Positions 1-4,813 of a stretch of DNA of 5,144 nucleotides are shown here, piece by piece. Source of the DNA: Desulfuromonadaceae bacterium UBA6124 (GTDB taxonomy: Bacteria > Desulfobacterota > Desulfuromonadia > Desulfuromonadales > Trichloromonadaceae); the NCBI GenBank assembly GCA_002423365.1, contig DIVU01000016.1, positions 1 through 5,144 of the forward strand, in the 5' to 3' direction. Both the position numbers and the translations under genes were made by a program. Each line of letters begins with the position of its first letter. Positions within the stretch are counted from its first letter, which is position 1. The notes below the pieces were generated by a model, which saw only the letters and a list, made by a program, of their open reading frames with translations, had not been told where the DNA came from and did not search any database.

Positions 1-650
1 AGCATCTGCTCGGCCTGCTTGCCTTCCAACGCCACCATCGTCTGCGGGATCATGGTGATTTCGGCGTTGTCCCACTGCAAGCCGGCGGCGGCCAGGGCCT
101 CGCGTACCTCGATGAAGTTGACGGGATCGGTGATGACCTCGTAGGCATCTCCCTCATCCTTAACGTCCTCGGCCCCCGCTTCCAGTGCCGCTTCAAAGAT
201 GGTATCGAAATCCTTATCGGTGGTGAAAGAAATCAGCCCCTTGCGGTCGAAGAGGAAGGAGACCGAGCCGTTGACGCCGAGATTGCCGTTGTGCTTGGTG
301 AAGATGTGCCGCACATCGGCGACCGTGCGGGTGCGGTTGTCGGTCATGAACTCGACGATGACCGCCACGCCGCCGGGACCGTAGCCCTCGAAGGTGCCTT
401 CTTCATAGTTGACGCCGTCGAGATCGCCGACCCCTTTTTTAACGGCGCGTTCGATGCTGTCCTTGGGCATGTTTTCGCCCTTGGCCTTGTCGATAGCCGT
501 GCGCAGGCGCGGATTGCCTTCCGGGTCGCCGCCGCCGATTTTCGCCGCGACGGTGATTTCCTTGATCAGTTTGGTGAAGACTTTACCCCGCTTGGCGTCC
601 TGAGCGCCTTTGCGGTGCTTGATATTGGCCCATTTGCTATGTCCTGCCAT
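1..650 (-). CDS. yebC: YebC/TACO1-family protein, 3' end cut by the window edge
   Basis: This family associates with the ribosome or DNA: members have been described as transcriptional regulators (PmpR) and, more recently, as factors that help ribosomes through difficult stretches such as proline runs. It acts in the cytoplasm. The frame is open from the ATG at 648-650 to the left edge, giving 216 whole codons. The start MAGHSKWANIKHRKGAQDAK is the family's hallmark N-terminus. Further conserved stretches follow: GGGDPEGNPRLR (39-50), the GYGPGGVAV block (89-97), NRTRTVADVRHIFTKHNGNLG (105-125) and the late IPQTMVALEGKQAEQM (201-216). Family members are about 240-250 residues, so roughly 30 residues are missing beyond the edge. 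An AAGGAG Shine-Dalgarno lies at 663-668, 12 nt from the start, which is slightly long. It lies downstream of the kinase gene on the same strand but is separated from it by a terminator, so it is probably transcribed alone or with genes beyond the window (ruvC is a frequent neighbour in other genomes). The family call is very secure; the molecular role is less so. Confidence 0.97.
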   Translation of the reverse strand, partial: MAGHSKWANIKHRKGAQDAKRGKVFTKLIKEITVAAKIGGGDPEGNPRLRTAIDKAKGENMPKDSIERAVKKGVGDLDGVNYEEGTFEGYGPGGVAVIVEFMTDNRTRTVADVRHIFTKHNGNLGVNGSVSFLFDRKGLISFTTDKDFDTIFEAALEAGAEDVKDEGDAYEVITDPVNFIEVREALAAAGLQWDNAEITMIPQTMVALEGKQAEQM

Positions 651-693
651 GGTCGTACCCTGCTCCTTGCTGATTCGATTCGTTACGGATCAA

Positions 694-707
694 GGCCCCG
701 CGGGGCC
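694..707. repeat. 14-bp perfect G/C palindrome in the yebC leader
   Basis: GGCCCCGCGGGGCC reads the same on both strands. It lies 44 bp upstream of the yebC start, between the upstream terminator and the Shine-Dalgarno. It could form a tight stem in the 5' leader of yebC mRNA or be a protein-binding site. In G+C-rich DNA such palindromes also occur by chance, and no U-tract follows on either strand, so it is not an intrinsic terminator. Confidence 0.4.
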
Positions 708-737
708 GGTTTCTCGATTTGATGGTGAAATGGATGC

Positions 738-763
738 AAAAAGCCGGCGGGGTCGCCGGCTTT
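738..763 (-). terminator. Intrinsic terminator after the kinase-BON gene
   Basis: On the minus strand a perfect 10-bp stem AAAGCCGGCG / CGCCGGCTTT with a 4-nt loop (750-753) is followed by further T residues, giving a run of five T (742-738). It begins about 30 bp after the stop codon of the kinase-BON gene and about 90 bp before yebC. It therefore should end the kinase transcript and separate it from yebC. The stem also has three T on its plus-strand 3' side, so weak termination of plus-strand antisense transcripts is possible. Confidence 0.85.
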
Positions 764-792
764 CGCGAAAATGTCCGAAACCTTAAGGTCGG

Positions 793-1629
793 TCAGTTCT
801 CCCGGGGGTTGGACTGGAACTGGCGCAACTCCAGGTTGTTGGTCAGGCCCTTGATCCCTTCGACCCCCGCGACCACGTCGAGGACCGTCTTGAGGTCCTC
901 GCGGCTGTGCAGGTAGCCGTCCAGGGTGACCTGGCCATCGCTGACCCTGACATGGAAATGGTACTGGTGCAGACCGCAGATCGTCCCCTTGGCGAAGAGG
1001 GTGGTTTCGATTTTCTTGCGGATGATCAGATCCTGGAGGATTTTCTTGCAGTGATCCTTCCGCTCGTTCAGGTTGCGGTCCTTGATGGCGTCGCAGATGA
1101 GCTTGACGGCGGTCTCCTCGGAGAGGCTCAGGGTGTTGATGATGAGATCGTAGGCGAGGGGATCGTTCCAGTCGCGGTCGAAATAGTATTTGATGAAGCC
1201 GGCGCGCTGCTGATCGGACTTGCGCACCAGAACCCGGGCCAGGTCGGGATCGAGCCATTCCCGTTCGGCCCAGCGCTCGACCCGGTCTTCGAAGGGAGCG
1301 ATGATGCGCACCCGCAGGACGCTGTCGATATCCTTGAGTAGATCCTGGCCGCCGCGCCCGTAGATGATGACATTCCCCTTGAGGGCGTATTCGAGGATGA
1401 TCAGTTGAATGCGGTGGAAATTGGCCTCGGTCTTCGTATCGACCGTCTGCACGAAAGCCGGCGGCTTCTCGTCGGCATTTTCCAGCGCCTCGGGGGAAAG
1501 CCCGTAGTCGGCGGCAACCTTGCGGATGGCGTCGCCGTCGATCAGGGTGTAACCGAGTTTATCCGCGGCCTTGTGGGCAATGGGGATGCCCGAACTGCCC
1601 ATTTCGCGAGAGATTGTGATGATCGCCAT
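793..1629 (-). CDS. Cytidylate-kinase-like protein with C-terminal BON domain
   Basis: The 278-residue protein has two parts. Residues 1-185 match the cytidylate-kinase-like family (PF13189 type): the N-terminal ITISREMGSSGIPIA (4-18) stands where the nucleotide loop lies, IIYGRGGQDLL (88-98) is the usual GRGG segment, and DWNDPLAYDLIINT (153-166) is the characteristic lid/D-W-x-D-P-x-x-Y-D-L block. Residues about 195-268 look like a BON domain, with the typical DGQVTLDGYL strand (231-240) and the closing GVEGIKGLTNNLEL (255-268). There is no signal peptide, so it is cytoplasmic although BON domains are often periplasmic. The glycine loop lacks the lysine of a classical Walker A; this is usual in this subfamily, whose substrate is not established, so true CMP kinase activity is uncertain. 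The start is supported by AAGGAG at 1635-1640, 5 nt from the ATG. It follows glpX by 125 bp with a possible promoter of its own and is closed by the terminator at 738-763. Confidence 0.9.
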   Translation of the reverse strand: MAIITISREMGSSGIPIAHKAADKLGYTLIDGDAIRKVAADYGLSPEALENADEKPPAFVQTVDTKTEANFHRIQLIILEYALKGNVIIYGRGGQDLLKDIDSVLRVRIIAPFEDRVERWAEREWLDPDLARVLVRKSDQQRAGFIKYYFDRDWNDPLAYDLIINTLSLSEETAVKLICDAIKDRNLNERKDHCKKILQDLIIRKKIETTLFAKGTICGLHQYHFHVRVSDGQVTLDGYLHSREDLKTVLDVVAGVEGIKGLTNNLELRQFQSNPREN

Positions 1630-1673
1630 TGCTGCTCCTTGCTCTGCCGGGGTGTCCGCAAAATCGGCTTGCC

Positions 1674-1702
1674 ATCATAGCAATTTGAAAAAGGGATGAA
1701 AA
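1674..1702 (-). promoter_or_regulatory. Candidate sigma70 promoter for the kinase-BON gene
   Basis: On the minus strand a -35-like TTTTCA (1702-1697, 4 of 6 consensus) is followed after 17 bp by TATGAT (1679-1674, 5 of 6). Transcription would start near 1667, leaving a leader of about 38 nt before the ATG. The segment is A+T-richer than its surroundings. Read-through from glpX is also possible, because I see no convincing terminator between the two genes. The call is by eye from two hexamers and spacing only. Confidence 0.45.
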
Positions 1703-1754
1703 GCCATAAGTTGCCGTCGGAGGTTTTTCCCGTCGACAATTCCGAGCCGGTGGA

Positions 1755-2708
1755 TTAAAGACCCGGTTTGTGCTCGAAATGATGCCGCGCCTCGATGAAA
1801 CGGACGGTGCGGCTTTTCGAACGCATGACGATGGAGTGGGTGGAGGCGCCGCCGGGGAAATAACGCACCCCCTTGAGCAGGTCGCCGCTGGTGATGCCGG
1901 TGGCGGCGAAGAAGACATCCCCCTTGGCCATGTCGTCGATGCCGTAGACCCGGTCGAAGTCGTTGATCCCCATCCCTTGGGCGCGGTTGCGCTCTTCCTT
2001 GCTCATGAAGACCAGACGCCCCTGCATGTCGCCGCCCAGGCACTTGAGGGCCGCCGCTGCCAGCACCCCTTCCGGGGCGCCGCCGATGCCCATGAGCAGG
2101 TCGACGCCGCTCTCCTCCACCGCCGCCGCGATGGCGGGGGCGACGTCGCCGTCGCTGATGAGGTGGATGCGGGCGCCGGCCTTGCGGATTTCGGTGACCA
2201 TGCGCTCGTGGCGGGGTCGGTCGAGGATGACCACGGTCAGTTCCTCGACGCGGCGGCCCTTGGCCTCGGCGACTCGGCGCAGATTGACCGCCGGGGTTTC
2301 GTTGATGTCGATGGCGCCTTTCGCCAGGGGGCCGACGACGAGTTTTTCCATATACATATCCGGAGCATGGAGAAAACCGCCGCGCGGGGCGAGGGCGATG
2401 GTGGCGATGGAGCCGTTCATCCCCTTGGCGCAGATGCTCGTCCCTTCCAGGGGGTCGACGGCGATGTCCACCTCTGGCCCGGCGCCGGTGCCGAGCTGCT
2501 CACCGATGTAGAGCATCGGCGCTTCGTCCATCTCTCCTTCGCCGATGACCACCGTGCCGTTGATCTCCATCGAGCCGAGGACGCGGCGCATGGCCTCGGT
2601 GGCGGCGTCGTCCGCCGCGACCTTGTCCCCCTTGCCGACCCAGCGGCTGCTGGCCAGGGCCGCCGCTTCGGTGACGCGTACCAGTTCCAATGCCAGATTG
2701 CGATCCAT
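1755..2708 (-). CDS. glpX: Class II fructose-1,6-bisphosphatase (GlpX type)
   Basis: This enzyme hydrolyses fructose 1,6-bisphosphate to fructose 6-phosphate and phosphate, the committed step of gluconeogenesis, in the cytoplasm and with a divalent metal. The 317 residues fit the family's usual length of 320-340. Metal and substrate residues known from the E. coli enzyme fall at the same numbers here: K29, D33, E57 and D61 in IGEGEMDEAP (55-64), D85/E88/T90 in DPLEGT (85-90), Y119, D186/D188 in SDGDVAPAI (185-193) and the catalytic E213 in GIGGAPEG (207-214). The set is complete, so the protein should be active. The start is supported by GGAGGG at 2714-2719, 5 nt from the ATG. It is the first gene of the minus-strand block and diverges from the phosphodiesterase gene. 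Some homologues also act on sedoheptulose 1,7-bisphosphate, which cannot be judged from the sequence. Confidence 0.96.
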   Translation of the reverse strand: MDRNLALELVRVTEAAALASSRWVGKGDKVAADDAATEAMRRVLGSMEINGTVVIGEGEMDEAPMLYIGEQLGTGAGPEVDIAVDPLEGTSICAKGMNGSIATIALAPRGGFLHAPDMYMEKLVVGPLAKGAIDINETPAVNLRRVAEAKGRRVEELTVVILDRPRHERMVTEIRKAGARIHLISDGDVAPAIAAAVEESGVDLLMGIGGAPEGVLAAAALKCLGGDMQGRLVFMSKEERNRAQGMGINDFDRVYGIDDMAKGDVFFAATGITSGDLLKGVRYFPGGASTHSIVMRSKSRTVRFIEARHHFEHKPGL

Positions 2709-2728
2709 GTAAACCCTCCCTGAGGTCC

Positions 2729-2757
2729 TTGCGGTATTATTAATCGAGCGGTATCAT
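2729..2757 (+). promoter_or_regulatory. Candidate promoter for the phosphodiesterase gene
   Basis: TTGCGG (2729-2734, 3 of 6 consensus) is followed after 17 bp by TATCAT (2752-2757, 5 of 6). Transcription would begin near 2764, about 56 nt before the ATG. The -10 overlaps the candidate -10 of glpX on the other strand. The hexamers were picked by eye, and the -35 is mediocre. Confidence 0.4.
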
Positions 2758-2781
2758 GGCACGATTGCTCAAGAAAAACAA
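2753..2781 (-). promoter_or_regulatory. Candidate divergent promoter for glpX
   Basis: On the minus strand TTGTTT (2781-2776, 3 of 6) is followed after 17 bp by CATGAT (2758-2753, 4 of 6). Transcription would start near 2746, leaving a leader of about 38 nt. It is weaker than the opposing candidate and shares five base pairs of -10 with it. The A+T-rich stretch 2734-2745, also in the glpX leader, offers other possible -10 sequences but no well-spaced -35. Confidence 0.3.
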
Positions 2782-2819
2782 GATTCGCCAGGTTCGCGCC
2801 AGGGGCGCGGGGAGACACG

Positions 2820-3521
2820 ATGGAATTTTTCATTTGGGCCCACCGGGGGGCTTCCGCCGATGCGCCGGAGAACACCCTGGTCGCTTTTGCCGCCGCCGAA
2901 GCCGCCGGGGCCGACGGTATCGAGCTGGATGTGCATCTGAGCCGCGACGGCGTGCCGGTGGTCATTCACGACGAGCGCGTCGAGCGCACCACCGACGGTC
3001 ACGGCGCCGTGGCCGAGCTGGGCCTGGCGGATCTGCGCCGCCTCGATGCCGGAAGCTGGTTCGCCCCGCGCTTCGCCGGCGAGCCGATTCCGGTGCTGGA
3101 CGAGGTGCTCGACTGGGTCGACGACCGCCTGCGCCTCAATATCGAAATCAAGGACGCCTCGGCCGGCCGGGCGCTGCTTGATCTGCTCCCCCGCTATCCC
3201 CGGGCGCGGGTGCTGGTTTCTTCCTTCAATCATCGTCTGCTCGAAAGTCTGCGGCGGGCCGAGCCCTGCTTGTCCCTTGGTTTTCTCTTCGAGGAGGAGG
3301 GCTGGCATCGGGTACTGCGACGGGCGCTGGCCAGCGGCGCCGAAAGTCTCCACCCCCGGGCTGATCGCGTCAGTCGACCGCTTCTTGCCGCCTGTAAGCG
3401 CGAAGGGTTGGCGGTCTATCCCTGGACCGTGGACGATCCCGGCCGCATCCGCGCCCTGCGCCGCCTCGGGATCGACGGGCTCTTCACCAACGATCCGCTC
3501 GTCGTCCGGCGGCAAAATTGA
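2820..3521 (+). CDS. Glycerophosphodiester phosphodiesterase (GDPD family)
   Basis: This enzyme splits glycerophosphodiesters (deacylated phospholipids) into sn-glycerol 3-phosphate and an alcohol. The 233-residue protein is a single TIM-barrel GDPD domain of the UgpQ size class. Visible motifs are AHRGASADAPENT (7-19) with the catalytic His8 and Arg9, the metal ligands E35 and D37 in GIELDVHLSRDG (33-44), the second catalytic histidine in VVIHDE (47-52, His50), the third acidic ligand in LNIEIK (106-111, E109), SSFNH (134-138), YPWTVDD (200-206) and the closing GLFTNDP (220-226). No signal peptide is seen, so it is cytoplasmic and probably recycles phospholipid head groups or imported diesters. 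The start is supported by GGGGAG at 2809-2814, 5 nt before the ATG; the upstream reading frame has no comparable start. It diverges from glpX, and a HAD phosphatase gene follows 66 bp downstream. The exact diester substrate is unknown. Confidence 0.95.
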   Translation: MEFFIWAHRGASADAPENTLVAFAAAEAAGADGIELDVHLSRDGVPVVIHDERVERTTDGHGAVAELGLADLRRLDAGSWFAPRFAGEPIPVLDEVLDWVDDRLRLNIEIKDASAGRALLDLLPRYPRARVLVSSFNHRLLESLRRAEPCLSLGFLFEEEGWHRVLRRALASGAESLHPRADRVSRPLLAACKREGLAVYPWTVDDPGRIRALRRLGIDGLFTNDPLVVRRQN

Positions 3522-3523
3522 CA

Positions 3524-3556
3524 GCGCCGGTCGCGCCTGCTAGGCTGGACCGGCGC
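3524..3556 (+). other. Strong hairpin without U-tract between two genes
   Basis: A perfect 9-bp inverted repeat GCGCCGGTC (3524-3532) / GACCGGCGC (3548-3556) starts 3 nt after the phosphodiesterase stop codon. Its 15-nt loop can form a further 4-bp stem, GCCT (3535-3538) with AGGC (3542-3545). No run of T follows on the plus strand, so it is not a standard intrinsic terminator. It may protect the upstream mRNA end, attenuate transcription into the phosphatase gene, or terminate with a factor. Confidence 0.55.
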
Positions 3557-3587
3557 GTAACCTGCTTATATGGGAAGGACTTTTCGG

Positions 3588-4232
3588 ATGCTGGGTGATA
3601 TGAGTCAGGTGCGTTCCCTCGTCTTCGATCTCGACGGCACCCTCTACAAGGACGACGGTCTCGCCGCCGAGATTCAGACCATGGCCGCGCGGCTGGTGGC
3701 TGATTCCCGGGGGGTGGGGCTGAAGGAAGGCCGCGCCCTGCTGCGCAAGTCCAAGCGGCGGTTGGCCGAAATACTCGAAGAGGAACCGACGCTGACCCGC
3801 ACCTGCCAGACCCTGGGCATCGAGGCCGTCGACTTCCATCGCGCCATGCAGACCCAGGTGCGACCCGAAAACTTCCTGAGTACCGACCCCATTCTGCAAG
3901 CCCTGCTCGAATCCCTGGCCGAAGGCTGGGATCTCTATCTCTACACCAACAACAACCTCGCCCTCTCCGAAAAAATCCTCGCCCTGCTCGGTGTCGAAAG
4001 CTACTTCAAGCGCCTCTACACCATCGAATTCAACTGGACCCCCAAGCCCGACGTCGACACCCTGCGCCGCATTCTCGAAGACATCGGCGGCGAGCCGGAG
4101 AGCTTCCTCTTCGTCGGCGACCGCGAATCCGTCGACCTCAAAGCCCCGAGAATGCTCGGCATTCCCACCCTCCTCGTCACCGAAACCGCCGACCTGCTGC
4201 GCATTCATCAGTGGTTGGGGATGATTCCGTAA
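3588..4232 (+). CDS. HAD-superfamily hydrolase, probable small-molecule phosphatase
   Basis: This is a 214-residue haloacid-dehalogenase-type phosphatase with all four motifs: FDLDGTLY (13-20) with nucleophile D14 and acid/base D16, LYTNNN (118-123) with T120, the lysine K153 in TPKPD (151-155), and VGDRESVD (176-183) with D178 and D183 for Mg2+. A helical cap of about 85 residues lies between motifs I and II, as in subfamily I enzymes such as phosphoglycolate phosphatase and pyrimidine 5'-nucleotidases. The DLDGTLY start and YTNNN motif recall the nucleotidase-like branch, but the substrate cannot be set. Three in-frame ATGs compete (3570, 3588, 3600). I chose 3588 because GGGAAGGA at 3572-3579 sits 8 nt before it, while 3570 has no Shine-Dalgarno and 3600 only a poor one. 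It follows the phosphodiesterase by 66 bp, with a hairpin between, and could share its transcript. Confidence 0.88.
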   Translation: MLGDMSQVRSLVFDLDGTLYKDDGLAAEIQTMAARLVADSRGVGLKEGRALLRKSKRRLAEILEEEPTLTRTCQTLGIEAVDFHRAMQTQVRPENFLSTDPILQALLESLAEGWDLYLYTNNNLALSEKILALLGVESYFKRLYTIEFNWTPKPDVDTLRRILEDIGGEPESFLFVGDRESVDLKAPRMLGIPTLLVTETADLLRIHQWLGMIP

Positions 4233-4282
4233 GGAAATTGCATACGACGGATTTCTCAGCTCAGGGAGTGAAAAGGCTAAAT

Positions 4283-4708
4283 ATGAATCTGCCAAGCTTT
4301 GTCTCAAAAGGACTGCTCTTGCTGCTCCTGCTCGCTTTCCCCATTTGGAGCCTTGCGCAACAATCGGAGGAACAAGCTGCGGCGGCTTCCGCAGATCTTT
4401 TTCTCCAGTTGATCGATTCCGGACAATATCATGAGAGTTGGCGGCAAACGGCCGCCATCTTTAAATCGCAAGTCGCCCAACAACAATGGACCGTGCAGCT
4501 TCAAAGCCTCCGGCCTCTTTTGGGGGTCGCCGAGAGAAGAACGATCAGGTCGGTACAACGGGCGACCTCGCTCCCTGGCGCGCCCGACGGTGATTATGTC
4601 GTTCTTCAATTCGACACGCTTTTTGAGAAGAAAAAAGGCGCGATTGAAACCATTACCCTGAGCCATAACGGTAAAGAGTGGTTGGTGGCAGGCTATTTTA
4701 TTCGGTAG
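4283..4708 (+). CDS. Exported DUF4019-family protein of unknown function
   Basis: The 141-residue protein begins with a signal peptide: a short n-region with Lys9, the hydrophobic core LLLLLLLAFPIW (11-22) and a likely signal peptidase I site after SLA (23-25). It should therefore be periplasmic. The mature part matches the DUF4019 pattern: SWRQTAAIFKSQV (52-64) with the conserved Trp and Phe-Lys, W69, RPLLGVAERR (77-86), LPGAPDGDYVVLQFDTLFEKK (97-117), and the end ETITLSHNGKEWLVAGYFIR (122-141). No function is established for this domain. An upstream in-frame ATG at 4211 overlaps the HAD gene and would add 24 polar residues in front of the signal peptide, so I prefer 4283, with AAAAGG at 4271-4276, 6 nt away. 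G+C is lower than in the genes to its left: by hand count 25 of 60 at 4621-4680 against 40 of 60 at 4081-4140. A lipocalin gene follows on the same strand. Confidence 0.85.
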   Translation: MNLPSFVSKGLLLLLLLAFPIWSLAQQSEEQAAAASADLFLQLIDSGQYHESWRQTAAIFKSQVAQQQWTVQLQSLRPLLGVAERRTIRSVQRATSLPGAPDGDYVVLQFDTLFEKKKGAIETITLSHNGKEWLVAGYFIR

Positions 4709-4746
4709 GGAGGCAGGTATAAGGGCAAGGTAAGTTGTTACGTTGA

Positions 4747-4763
4747 AGGGGCCGGGAGCCCCT
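4747..4763 (+). other. Small hairpin in the gap before the lipocalin gene
   Basis: AGGGGC (4747-4752) and GCCCCT (4758-4763) form a 6-bp stem with a 5-nt loop, 38 nt after the stop of the exported DUF4019-type gene. No T-run follows directly, so termination would be weak at best and read-through into the lipocalin gene is plausible. Confidence 0.35.
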
Positions 4764-4782
4764 ATGAGCCGTTGAAAAATCG

Positions 4783-4797
4783 TGCAACCGTGTTGCA
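4783..4797. repeat. Inverted repeat just upstream of the lipocalin Shine-Dalgarno
   Basis: TGCAAC (4783-4788), a 3-nt spacer and GTTGCA (4792-4797) form a 15-bp dyad ending 6 nt before the GGAGG of the lipocalin gene. It could be a small operator or an RNA stem affecting ribosome access. It is short enough to arise by chance, and no second copy was noticed. Confidence 0.3.
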
Positions 4798-4813
4798 GCA
4801 CCCGGAGGCTTTT

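Noticed and set aside
683..1258. Minus-strand open frame (191 codons) overlapping the kinase gene in another frame and running through the terminator
   Set aside because: Arg/Pro/Gly-rich out-of-frame translation of the kinase-BON gene; it crosses the intrinsic terminator and has no domain.
1630..1754. Terminator after glpX
   Set aside because: Only an imperfect inverted repeat with mismatches is visible (around 1713-1741) and no T-run follows, so I do not call one.
1770..2723. Long plus-strand open frame (317 codons) opposite glpX
   Set aside because: It mirrors glpX almost end to end, has low-complexity Asp/Gly/His/Ala-rich composition typical of the antisense of a GC-rich gene, and has no recognisable domain. 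glpX on the other strand has its full set of catalytic residues.
2769..3515. Minus-strand open frame (248 codons) opposite the phosphodiesterase gene
   Set aside because: It is a shadow of a gene with clear GDPD motifs and shows no family resemblance of its own.
3570..3587. Upstream ATG for the HAD gene
   Set aside because: No Shine-Dalgarno lies before it, and the good GGGAAGGA at 3572-3579 serves the ATG at 3588.
4211..4282. Upstream in-frame start for the DUF4019-type protein
   Set aside because: It overlaps the end of the HAD gene and would place 24 polar residues before an otherwise well-formed signal peptide; the ATG at 4283 is better placed.
3540..4307. Minus-strand open frame (255 codons) opposite the HAD gene
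   Set aside because: It is complementary to all four HAD motifs on the plus strand, and no domain is recognisable in it.
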